From NCBI GenBank assembly GCA_963691705.1, contig OY829538.1, positions 52,045,151-52,109,150 on the forward strand: a stretch of 64,000 nt of DNA. The letters run 5' to 3'. The DNA is from Viola odorata. Taxonomy: Eukaryota > Streptophyta > Magnoliopsida > Malpighiales > Violaceae. The notes under the pieces are model-generated. The model saw nothing but the letters and a program-made list of their open reading frames with translations, made no database searches and was not told the origin of the DNA. The number at the start of each line of letters is the position of its first letter. Within the stretch, counting starts at the first letter, position 1. Of the stretch, positions 35,484-44,705 are shown one piece after another. The position numbers and the translations under genes are program-made.

Positions 35484-37298
35484 ATGGCAACCAAGAAATC
35501 CCAAGCCCGCCGTGGAACTCCCAGAGCTGCGAGCTCCAGTCAGCCACCAAATACACCACCGCATTCCCAAAACCTCGCCGTGACCACCACCGCTTTACCC
35601 TCACCTCTACCGCTGGCGACCATCTTTCCAACAAATCCGGCCACCTCTGTTCAGCCGGAAGCACCCAAGCAGCCACCTTCCACACCCATGCAAAACCCAC
35701 CTAAGGCCACCCCTGCTGCAAAATCCCTCAAGAGGAAGGGCATTGAAATAAAAGAGCCTCAGCCCGTTCCCCAGCATCCCATTATCCAGTCTTCTCAGGG
35801 CCATGAGAAGGACAAAGGAAAGGGGAAGGTTTCTGAAATTCCTGCTGAGCCTGCCTCTGAAGGCAGTGATGATGAGGAGCAGCACATTCCTGAAAAAGTA
35901 GCTCCTGCTGGTGAGGAAAGAGCAGCTGACTCCACTCCTGAAGTTCCCAGGCCCAAGCGCAGCAAAACAGTAGCCAAAAAGGCAGCAAAAACTCCATCTT
36001 CCAAAGCGATTGCTATGCCTTCCCCTGCACCAGTTGAGAAGCATGGCAGTGCAAGGAGCTCCAAACGACCCAGAACCAGCAGTAAAAAAAGGCAAGTTAT
36101 CCCAGACCTAGAATTCCTTAATGGTTGGTTACAATTTGATTCATTTGATCAAGAAGAAAAATTGCACCTAAAATATAAATCAACTGTTCCATATTGTGCT
36201 AAGCTAGATTTTGAACTCCTTGACACTTGGGGTATTGAGTCTAGATTGCGTCAGTATGTTAGGAATGTGGGCTGGGAACCCCTCTTTTTTCTTGAACATC
36301 CAGCATACCTTGAATTGTGCCTTGAATTCCATACCACTTTTTGGTATCGATCAGCTAGAGATAGAGAAACAGATGGGTTGAGACTTGCTAGGCCTAATGA
36401 CATTAACTTCAGATTATGTGGAAAATCCTGCCGCTATTCCTTGAATGAATTTAATGCTGCTTTAGGCTTTGTGAAAGAAAATGAACTGAATGATGATTGG
36501 TATGCTAATGCTTTGAGCGATTATCCTGATGACTTTGACACACAATCTGCATATCAACAACTGACTGGAAAGCCAAAACTAAAATTTGATGACAAAAAGG
36601 CTAAGGCACACCAGATTTTAGACCCTGCCCTTAGGATTTTGCATAGAGTCCTTTCCACTAATTTTGCTGGGAAAGATCACATTGCTGGTGTTCTTTCCAA
36701 GCAAGAGCTTTTCATTTTGTGGGGCATGGTCAACAAAAAGCCCATCAATTTAGGTTATTGGATTGCTGCTCAGTTGCATTATTATAAGGAAAAGGATAAG
36801 CTTATCATGGGATCGCTCATTACTCATCTTGCTGTGAATATATGCAATCTGGATCTTCAAACTGCAAAATTATTTAATTGTGCCTCCTTGAAAATTATGA
36901 ATATAATGGCACTTGATCAGATGGGCTTTGTCCATCTAGACCAGGATCGGTTTGTGTGTTACAATACAGGGTTCACTCCAGCTCCAGACCACATATTCGG
37001 GGCCAAGCACCAGGGTGATTTTAAACTCAGAAGGCTGGATTGCCAAGATGATATCTCTGCCCCTGTTCTCGAAAATGTTCCTGATGCTGCTGGGCCGTCT
37101 CAAGGCCCTGAGACGAACCGTCCTGCCGCTGCCAGTTCCCCTTCATCAAACTCTCAGATAGTTGTCCTCCTGCGGAATCAGAACTCTCTCCTCCGCCAAT
37201 TGATGCTTCAGCAGAATACCAGCAACCGAACCCAGGAGTGCATCCTGGACGTCTTGAGGCGTGCTTTTCCGGTGCAGCCAGCTCCTCCCCAATCTTGA
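35484..37298 (+). CDS. Athila-type third ORF (ATHILA ORF-1 family) of inner element
   Basis: 604 codons from MATKKSQARRG. This start is preferred over the upstream in-frame ATG at 35037, which overlaps gag-pol, because the outer element has a comparable start (MARKKSDAKRGG) at the same place. The N-terminal 200 residues are Pro/Ser/Lys-rich with KRSK-type basic clusters that could be nuclear signals. The folded part from IPDLEFLNGWLQFDSF to about residue 520 resembles the plant ATHILA ORF-1 / putative transposon protein family, found between integrase and the 3' LTR of Athila elements. No signal peptide or clear membrane segment is seen, so an envelope role is not supported. The C-terminus is Gln/Leu-rich. 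Function is unknown; nucleic-acid binding is only a guess. Palindromes at 35791 and 37096 lie inside the frame. Confidence 0.85.
   Translation: MATKKSQARRGTPRAASSSQPPNTPPHSQNLAVTTTALPSPLPLATIFPTNPATSVQPEAPKQPPSTPMQNPPKATPAAKSLKRKGIEIKEPQPVPQHPIIQSSQGHEKDKGKGKVSEIPAEPASEGSDDEEQHIPEKVAPAGEERAADSTPEVPRPKRSKTVAKKAAKTPSSKAIAMPSPAPVEKHGSARSSKRPRTSSKKRQVIPDLEFLNGWLQFDSFDQEEKLHLKYKSTVPYCAKLDFELLDTWGIESRLRQYVRNVGWEPLFFLEHPAYLELCLEFHTTFWYRSARDRETDGLRLARPNDINFRLCGKSCRYSLNEFNAALGFVKENELNDDWYANALSDYPDDFDTQSAYQQLTGKPKLKFDDKKAKAHQILDPALRILHRVLSTNFAGKDHIAGVLSKQELFILWGMVNKKPINLGYWIAAQLHYYKEKDKLIMGSLITHLAVNICNLDLQTAKLFNCASLKIMNIMALDQMGFVHLDQDRFVCYNTGFTPAPDHIFGAKHQGDFKLRRLDCQDDISAPVLENVPDAAGPSQGPETNRPAAASSPSSNSQIVVLLRNQNSLLRQLMLQQNTSNRTQECILDVLRRAFPVQPAPPQS
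35791..35810. repeat. Palindrome in inner ORF2, N-terminal part
   Basis: CTTCTCA and TGAGAAG arms around GGGCCA. The second base pair is T-A, where the LTR site has A-T: a compensatory change. Confidence 0.92.
37096..37115. repeat. Palindrome in inner ORF2, C-terminal part
   Basis: CGTCTCA and TGAGACG arms around AGGCCC. The second base pair is G-C, again compensatory to the A-T of the LTR site. Confidence 0.93.
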
Positions 37299-37413
37299 AT
37301 CTTGCCCCGGGTTCTATCTTCTATTTCCCATTTCTTTTATTTTATTTTCTTTTTGTTTGTTTGTTTGTTGTGTGTGTTTCTCTTTTACATTGAGGACAAT
37401 GTGTTCTTTAAAT

Positions 37414-37446
<33 letters not shown>
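37414..37446 (+). repeat. Homopolymer of 33 G
   Basis: An uninterrupted G run sits 115 bp after the ORF2 stop, directly after the phrase CATTGAGGACAATGTGTTCT. The outer element has only GTGTGGGGGAGG at this place (46928-46939), so the run is an expansion of a short purine-rich box. The true length is uncertain because such runs are hard to sequence. Confidence 0.9.
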
Positions 37447-37447
<1 letters not shown>

Positions 37448-37815
37448 GACACTTTCGTGTTTGTTTGTGTTTTTATTGTTCTTTTGCATGTCTGCTTTTA
37501 ATTTTTCTTGCATGTATTTTCTGTTCTCTGTTTTTCTGTATTTTCTTTCTTCTGCATGTTTATTTCTGTTAATATTGCATGCGCTTCTGCTTGTTTTTAT
37601 TTTTTTCATGAGTCGTTCGTTCCTTGTGTTGTGTTTCAGCCCCCTTTTGGATAAAATTGAAACCTCTGATCTGATCCTCATGTGAACACTTGATTTATCA
37701 GCTCCATCTTGCAATTTTAAGTCCTCTTAGCATTACAACTTGTGCATTTGTTTGCATAGATGTATGATTAGTTTTGCTAATCCTAGGAAATGTTTTGCTA
37801 GAGCTGATCTATCTT

Positions 37816-37839
37816 CTCATCCCTAGATCATGGGATGAG
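37816..37839. repeat. Palindrome in inner 3' untranslated part
   Basis: 8-bp arms CTCATCCC and GGGATGAG around TAGATCAT. It matches the outer site 47297-47314. This inner site is of the CATCCC type that dominates the outer element. Confidence 0.92.
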
Positions 37840-37923
37840 GATCCTATCCTCCTACTGCTGCTAAGTCCTTTATTTTCCGTTTGCTTGTGTACCTTTAATT
37901 TTCTTTTGTGTGGATTTCTCATC

Positions 37924-38060
37924 ATGCCCTCTGGATTGCACGGTGTTGGTGGTTCGGCACCATCACCCCATCATGGAAAAACTTCCAGTCGGTCGTGTGC
38001 TAACCCCTTTTGTTGGGCCGATCATAGCGCCATTGGTGAGAAATCAAGGTCTGCATGCGT
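37924..38060 (+). other. Conserved block in inner 3' untranslated part, with hairpin
   Basis: It is highly similar to 47402-47535 of the outer element, from ATGCCCTCTGGATTGCAC to TCTGCATG. It can be read as protein (MPSGLH...), but most differences between the two elements change the amino acid, so conservation seems to act on the nucleotide level. A stem of two 10-base arms (37942-37951 and 37958-37967, one mismatch) closes the loop GTTCGG. Confidence 0.75.
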
Positions 38061-38070
38061 GTGTGTTTTG

Positions 38071-38235
38071 AAAAAAAAAATGAAAAAAAAAAGGGTTTGT
38101 GGATGGAGGATGTTGAAAAAAGAAAAGAAAAGCAATGAAAAGATTGCGGAAAGAAGGTTGAGAAAAAGAAAAAAAAAATAGAAAAGCAGAAAAGAAGAAA
38201 AAGAAGGAAGAAAAGAAAAAGAAAAAGAAAAAATA
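38071..38235 (+). repeat. Purine-rich GAAAA tract (inner element)
   Basis: About 165 bases almost free of pyrimidines on the RNA-sense strand. The outer element has one at the same place (47550-47712), with different sequence but the same composition. Open frames through it are low-complexity artefacts. Confidence 0.85.
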
Positions 38236-38619
38236 GAATAAAAGAAGCCTTTGGCTCACTTTGTGTTTCAATTTCTGTTCTTTAATTATTGTTTGTGCTT
38301 TTAAATAATTTTGCTTGAGTGTCCAGCAGCAGTGATTGGATTTTGAGTCAAAGGAAGAGAAGACATAGGCCCTAGGATTTTATTTCCTTGTGATCAGCAT
38401 GCTATTATACCTCTGTTCGAATATGTGCACAATTGTGGTGTTTGGAGTATTTAGCATTGCTTGATTGAGCTGATTTTTGAAGTGTTTGTGTGAAGATCAG
38501 TCCAGGGGTTGATGTTCTGTTCTAAGGGGTGCTGTTTCTGTGTTGTGTCTGTGTTGTCTTCGTGTTTTTCTTTGTGTTTTGAGTCTGTTTGTGCGCTTGG
38601 GGGCAAGCGTAGTTCAAAT

Positions 38620-38630
38620 GTGGGGGGATT
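38620..38630 (+). other. Polypurine tract of inner element
   Basis: GTGGGGGGATT directly before the 3' LTR (38631), the usual plus-strand primer position. The outer element has GTGTGGGGGATT before 48079. Confidence 0.75.
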
Positions 38631-40095
38631 TGATTGATTGTTATTTCACTTTGTTTTGTTGCCTCTTTACTTAGCTTTTGAAGCAATAAGCATGCTGCTT
38701 TGATCCTTTTTCCTTCCTTTTTCCAGAATTACACTTGAATGACCCAGGATTAGGAAAAGGAGCGGAAAGGTCAAAGATTAGAGCTCAATCAATCATGCTG
38801 GCTTGGCATTTTTTCTGCTGATGCATTCCGACTCATCTCAAGGCCCTGAGATGAGTCTGCCGTGACGTTTCCAGATCTGGACAGCACTCACCATGATTAC
38901 GCGCGCCACAATTATTTAGTCATGAGTGCGTTCCTTGTCTCCTTGGGCCCCGTTTTTATAGACACTAAGCTCCTTGGGTTCAGAGAACATTCTTCCCACT
39001 CCTAACAAGTTTATAGAAGACAAAAATCAACATTCCTCTTGTGTTTGGGAAGAATATTCTCATGCTTCTTGAAGACCAAATCTGAAGTGGATTATTTGTG
39101 GAAGCTGTCTCACCTTAGAGAGGAGTATCTTGGCACCAAGGAGGACCATAAATACTGTTGAGAACGGCAGAGGAAGGCATCGGACGAGAGCAAGGAGTTA
39201 GAGGAGAAAACCAGCCTTTTCACTTATTTTCCAGAATTTCCAGCATTTTCCTATTTTCTGTTTTGAACATCTTTCATCATTTCGTTATGTTTTGTAACTA
39301 AAAACCTTCATCTCTGGTAGAGATTCAGAGGTTGACAATTCCGAATTGTTGTGAGATTTGTTTTGATCTTAATTAAAAACGTTTCATATCACTTTTCTTG
39401 CTTGTTTTAATGATAGTTTGATTGTATTGTGTTTGAGCTTGATCAACTTGGATTTCGGTACAATTAATTACAGTAGAATCCCTGTAGTGCCGCGTTTCTG
39501 CACTATAGAGAACCCGAGTAGACAACTAGTGGATGGGATGATGTCTTCCTGAAACTAGAAGAAGAAAAGAGTAAGTTTTGAGAATTCTGGACTGCAGTTG
39601 CGTCCATCTCAAGGTCTTGAGAAGGGCCTTCCTAATCGTATCAATGAACCAGCAATCCTTGATTGTTAGGGGAGTTAGGGTCACAAGAGGAGCTTCTCCT
39701 CGAGTGACTTGAGTAGGAGGAGGCTTGGAGATTGCCCCTGGATGTATCTCTATAACTTCTCTATGAATTGGTTTTGAAAATCTTTTGTCAATGATCAACA
39801 TCTTGGAATTGTCACTTCGTTAATATCTCTACCGGGGATGTCTTTCTCCTATTGATTTCAATCTCATTCCAACCATATTTCTATATGCAACTTTCGTTCA
39901 CTTCATTTACATTTCTGTTCCCACGAATTTACAACCCAAAACTTGGTTTTTCTACTTGGTTATTCATAAAGAAACAACGAATCAGTCAAAGCTTGTCTCT
40001 GTGGGATCGATCCTCTCACCACTATCTGCATTAATTTGTAGCATAGCACTGAGTTGAACTTATACTTTTATGCAGGGCATGCGACGCCCCTGTCA
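38631..40095 (+). repeat. 3' LTR of inner Athila element
   Basis: 1,465 bp, collinear with the 5' LTR. The single visible difference is T at 39733 (C at 29236). It ends CA, followed by CCCAT. Confidence 0.97.
38830..38857. repeat. Palindrome A, inner 3' LTR
   Basis: Identical to 28333-28360. The second LTR palindrome has its copy at 39605-39624. Confidence 0.95.
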
Positions 40096-40100
40096 CCCAT
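40096..40100. repeat. Target site duplication CCCAT, right
   Basis: Matches 28129-28133 on the other side of the inner element. Confidence 0.93.
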
Positions 40101-40333
40101 AGAAGAAACGCTCAAGCAAATCCTTCAACCATTACAAGCCACTATGCAAGCAACCCAATCCATGTTGCAAGCAAATCAATCCACCATTGCGGACCTTCAG
40201 AAGCAGATGGCGCAGCTTGCCATGCACCAGCAAAATACTTCTGGACAGTTGCCATCAAACACTGTTGATAACCCAAGGCACGGACTGAATGCAATCACTT
40301 TGAGAAGTGGGAGAGATTTACCCCCACGGGAGA

Positions 40334-40359
40334 GTCCATCCCTAGGCCTAGGGATGGAC
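40334..40359. repeat. Palindrome in outer gag-protease linker
   Basis: Perfect 26-bp palindrome with core CATCCCTAGGCCTAGGGATG, extended by GTC and GAC. It is read in frame as SLGLGMD. Confidence 0.97.
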
Positions 40360-41446
40360 AAACCAGAAACCAGTCCGGAAATCCAACCAGAAGTCTTGCC
40401 CGAAATTCAACCTGAACTTCAGCAAGAAGCACCTGCACCAGCTGAGCAACCTTCTGCACCTACAGAACCTCAGGTAATTCCTTTTCCCTTTCCAGAAAGG
40501 CCCTTAAAAGCCAAGAAGGAAAAGGAGGACAAGGTAATTCTTGATGTTTTTCGAAAAGTTGCAATTAATGTTCCTTTGTTGGATTTAATTTCTCAAGTGC
40601 CTAAATATGCTAAATTCTTGAAAGAATTATGTACTAACAAGAAAAAGCTTGAAGGGATTGAAAGAGTGAATTTAAGTGAAAATGTTTCAGCAATGCTTCA
40701 ACAAAGACTTCCCGAAAAATGCAAAGACCAAGGTACGTTTTCAATACCTTGTAAAATAGGAAGTAAAGAGATAGAAGATGCATTGTGTGATTTGGGTGCA
40801 GGTATTAATGTCATGTCTCTGTCCACATTTGAAACTTTGAATATAGGATCCCTTAAGGAAACTAGAGTGGTAATCCAACTTGCCGATCGATCCATCATCC
40901 ACCCCGTTGGTGTGCTTGAAAATGTTTTAGTGCAAGTAAATGATTTTGTGTTTCCTGTGGATTTCTATATAGTTGATATGAAAAATAAGGATGTGCTTAA
41001 AACTACTGATGTGATCTTAGGAAGACCCTTCTTAAGAACAGCTAGAGCAAAAATTGATGTCTATGATGGATGTTTAACCTTTGAATTTTGTGGTGAAACA
41101 ATTAAATTCAACATGTATGATGCCATGAAACATCCAATTGAAGTTCATTCCGTGAATTTTATAGACATAATTGATCCTTATGTAGATGAAGTTTCTGATA
41201 TTAACTCCATTGAATCTCTTGAGTATATTCTCAGCAAAGGATTAACAAAGAAAAAATTGGGAAAATTGCAAGGCCAAATTGAAGTCAAATCTGAAATTGG
41301 TGACTTGGTCATGGAGCTGGACACGCCTCATGTCCCTAAAGGTACTCTGAAAACCATCGATATATCAGATAAAGTCACTAAAATCAAACCTTCAATTTTT
41401 CAGGCTCCCAATTTAGAACTCAAGAAACTGCCAGACCACCTGAAGT

Positions 41447-41472
41447 ACTCATTCCTAGGCCTAGGGATGAGT
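41447..41472. repeat. Palindrome before outer RT
   Basis: 13-bp arms with one T/G mismatch, which would be a G-U pair in RNA: ACTCATTCCTAGG then CCTAGG, G, ATGAGT. Read as FLGLGM. Confidence 0.92.
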
Positions 41473-42988
41473 CTGCCAGTAATTATTTCCAGCAGTTTGT
41501 CAAGGTTGGAGGAGGACAGACTTGTGCAACTTCTGAAGGAATACAAAGAGGCTATAGGTTGGACCATAGCAGACATAAAAGGGATATCCCCAGCGATATG
41601 TACCCACAGAATTCACCTTGAGGAGGATGCCAAAACAGTAAGGCAACCCCAGAGGAGGCTCAATCCTCCAATGATGGAAGTTGTGAAAAAAGAGATTCTC
41701 AAACTCCTTGCAGCTGGTGTAATCTACCCCATTTCAGATTCATCTTGGGTGAGCCCTGTGCAAGTGGTTCCAAAGAAGTCAGGAATCACTGTTGTGACAA
41801 ATGAGGAAGGACAGTTGGTTCAAAAGAGAGAGCAAGACACATGGAGAGTGTGTATTGATTATAGGAGACTGAATAATGCAACCCGAAAGGACCATTTTCC
41901 TCTCCCTTTTATTGATCAAATGCTAGAACGATTAGCAAATAAATCTCACTACTGTTTTCTTGATGGATTTTCAGGTTTCCATCAAATTCCGGTGGCAAAG
42001 GAGGATCAAGAAAAGACTGTTTACATGCCCATTTGGCACGTTTGCATACAAAAGAATGCCATTCGGATTGTGCAATGCACCAGCCACGTTTCAAAGGTGT
42101 ATGATGAGTATTTTTTCGGATTATGTAGAGAAAGGTATAGAGGTATTCATGGATGATTTTACTGTCTATGGAAACTCTTTTGATGAATGCTTGAAAAATC
42201 TGAAAAAGATCCTTCAAAGATGCATAGAAACGAATTTGGTTTTAAATTATGAGAAATGTCATTTTATGGTGAATCAAGGAATTGTTTTAGGCCATGTTGT
42301 TTCTAAAAAAGGCATTGAGGTTGACAAGGCTAAAATAGATATTATTGAATCACAATCTTACCCATCTTGTGTACGAGATGTGCGTTCATTTCTAGGCCTT
42401 GCAGGTTTTTATCGAAGGTTTATTAAGGATTTCTCAAAGATTGCGGAGCCTATGTGTAGGCTGTTGCAAAAAGATGTTGAGTTTGACTTCGATGAAGCTT
42501 GTAAGAAGGCGTTCAACCTCTTGAAGGAGAAGCTTGTTACTGCTCCTGTGATTAGAGCACCTGACTGGACCAGACCGTTTGAAATAATGTGTGATGCTAG
42601 TGACACAGCCGTTGGGGCTGTTCTTGGACAAAAGATTGGCAAGGAACCTCACGTGATCTACTATGCTTCAAGGATGCTTGATTGTGCCCAGAAAAATTAC
42701 ACTACCACTGAGAAAGAATTATTTGCAATTGTTTTTGCCTTAGACAAATTTCGTTCATATCTCCTTGGTACTAAAGTGATAATTTTTTCTGACCATGCAG
42801 CTTTGAAGTACTTAATGGCAAAGAAAGATGCAAAGCCTAGGCTCATTCGGTGGATACTCCTCCTCCAGGAGTTCAACCTTGAGATCAGAGACAAGAAGGG
42901 CAAGGAGAACCTCGTGGCTGATCATTTAAGCAGACTCCTAACTAACCACGAAATCAGACCTGTCAAGGAAAATTTTCCAGACGAGCAT

Positions 42989-43010
42989 CTATTCCTAGGC
43001 CTAGGGATAG
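42989..43010. repeat. Palindrome between outer RNase H and integrase
   Basis: 11-bp arms CTATTCCTAGG and CCTAGGGATAG with one T/G mismatch. Read as FLGLGI. Confidence 0.9.
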
Positions 43011-44411
43011 AGCCATGGTACTCTGAAATTGCAAACTACCTTGCTACGGGTAGATTCAGAGGTGATTGCACTTCAGCCGAAAGAGAGAAGATCAGGAGAG
43101 ACTCCAGACACTACCTTTGGGATGATCCTTACTTGTGGAACATAGGAAAAGATCAAGTCATCCGCAAATGTGTCCTTGAATCCGAAATTCCATCAATTCT
43201 CCAACATTGTCATTCATATGCTTGTGGAGGACACTTTGGCCCAAGGAGGACGTCTTGGAAGGTCTTGGAGGCAGGATTCTTCTAGCCTACATTGTTCAAG
43301 GACTCCTATAGTTTCTGCAAAACTTGCCCCAATTGCCAAAAGACCGGAAATATTTCAGCAAAGAATCAAATGCCACTTAATCCTATTCTTGTTTGTGAGG
43401 TATTTGATGTTTGGGGCATAGACTTCATGGGTCCCTTCCCAAATTCAAATGGCCACACTTACATCATTTTGGCAGTGGATTACTTGTCAAAGTGGGTAGA
43501 GGCAAAGGCAACTAGAGTTGATGATGCAAAGACGGTAGTTTCCTTCTTGAAGACACACATTCTCAACCGATTTGGAGTTCCCCGAGCTGTCATTAGTGAC
43601 AGAGGCAGCCACTTCTGTAACCGTGTGGTTGCAAATATTTTTGCCAAGTACAAGATCACCCATCGTGTATCTACTGCCTACCACCCACAAACCAATGGAA
43701 TGGCCGAACTATCCAATAGAGAGATCAAGTCTATCTTGGAGAAAACAGTGGGTCCAGCAAGGAAGGATTGGAGTCAGAGACTTGAAGATGCTTTGTGGGC
43801 TTATAGAACAGCTTACAAAACTCCAATTGGAACCACTCCTTATCGTTTGGTTTTTGGGAAATCTTGTCATTTGCCCGTTGAGATGCAACATCGTGCTTAT
43901 TGGGCTATCAAGCAGTGTAACATGAACTTGAATGCGGCTGGTTTGCAACGAAAATTGCAGATTCAGGAGCTGGAAGAGTTGAGAAATTCAGCTTATGAGA
44001 ATTCAGCCATTATCAAGGCTAAAGCAAAGGTGTACCATGATGGTCGCATCCATTCTAAGGCCTTGAGAGTTGGCCAGAAAGTTCTCCTCTTTACCTCCAG
44101 ATTTCGCATAATGGCTAGTAAATTAAAATCCCGTTGGACTGGTCCTTACATTGTTGCTAATGTGTACCCTCATGGTGCCATAGATATCTAGGACCCAAAG
44201 ACAAATGTTGTTTTCAAAGTTAATGGCCAACGCTTGAAGCCATTTTATGAGGGGTTTCAATCTCACATCGTGGAGAGCACCACGAATCAGCCATCTGATG
44301 TCAATGCAGTTTAAGCACTCAGTATCCAGTCCTTTCCAAGACTATAAACGGGAACGAAATGCAGGAGCTATCACACACCATTCCCTTATATCCAAAAATG
44401 ATCCTCAGCTT

Positions 44412-44439
44412 AGTCCATTCCTAGGCCTAGGGATGGACT
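44412..44439. repeat. Palindrome between outer pol and ORF2
   Basis: 14-bp arms with one T/G mismatch (AGTCCATTCCTAGG, then CCTAGGGATGGACT). It matches the inner site 35221-35246. Confidence 0.95.
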
Positions 44440-44705
44440 CAGTCTCGAACTTCAGGCACAAAGACACAACAGACTTGCCACCTCACACAAAATTGTCATG
44501 TCAAATACACTTGCCACCTCACCAATGCCATCTGTCTAAAACTTCCACCTCACTATTTCCCTCTACAATTTCAGCTTCCTCCTTCGTTCAAAACTCCATA
44601 AACACCAAAAAAGCTGAAAAATCCATTCTCTCTCCCTACCAAACGTCCGTCCTCCCAAAATCAAAAACCCAAAACCTTTCAATTTCCCTCAACCAAACCC
44701 TAACC

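Larger units (their letters stand above)
28134..40095 (+). mobile_element. Inner Athila-type LTR retrotransposon, complete and very young
   Basis: An 11,962-bp element with TG...CA LTRs of 1,465 bp each, a 5-bp target duplication, a tRNA-Asp-type primer site six bases after the 5' LTR, a single unbroken gag-pol frame, an intact third ORF of the Athila type and a polypurine tract at the 3' LTR. The LTRs differ at only one base that I can see (C at 29236, T at 39733, a CpG to TpG change). With the often used rate of 1.3e-8 per site per year this suggests a few tens of thousands of years at most. All parts needed for an autonomous element appear intact, so it may be active or recently active. 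Confidence 0.96.
40096..44314 (+). pseudogene. Pol of outer Athila element, frameshift and two stops
   Basis: Continues the outer gag frame after the inner insertion; the first five bases are the CCCAT duplication. Recognisable parts are the gag-protease linker, protease ([11 protein letters not shown]), reverse transcriptase ([11 protein letters not shown], then FMDD), RNase H ([10 protein letters not shown]) and integrase ([11 protein letters not shown], then [15 protein letters not shown]). Breaks are a net 2-base loss near 42,015-42,030 just before the RT catalytic region, a TAG at 43283-43285 between the zinc part and the catalytic core of integrase, and a TAG at 44189-44191 near the C-terminus. 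The natural stop is TAA at 44312-44314. Apparent starts in the inner 3' LTR (40054) are not real. Confidence 0.92.

Noticed and set aside
35484..37298. Envelope gene making the element a retrovirus
   Set aside because: The position fits the env-like slot of Athila, but there is no signal peptide, cleavage site or membrane segment, and the protein fits the ATHILA ORF-1 type.
37261..37714. Open frames across the G run
   Set aside because: Low-complexity frames created by the homopolymer (poly-Gly or poly-Pro), without support.
37774..38181. Small protein (MPSGLH...) in the 3' part of both Athila elements
   Set aside because: The frame is open in both, but most base differences are non-synonymous and the tail is the purine tract. 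Nucleotide-level conservation explains it better.
40054..40095. Start of the outer pol frame inside the inner 3' LTR
   Set aside because: The ATG belongs to LTR sequence placed there by the insertion. The true frame continues from outer gag at 28133.
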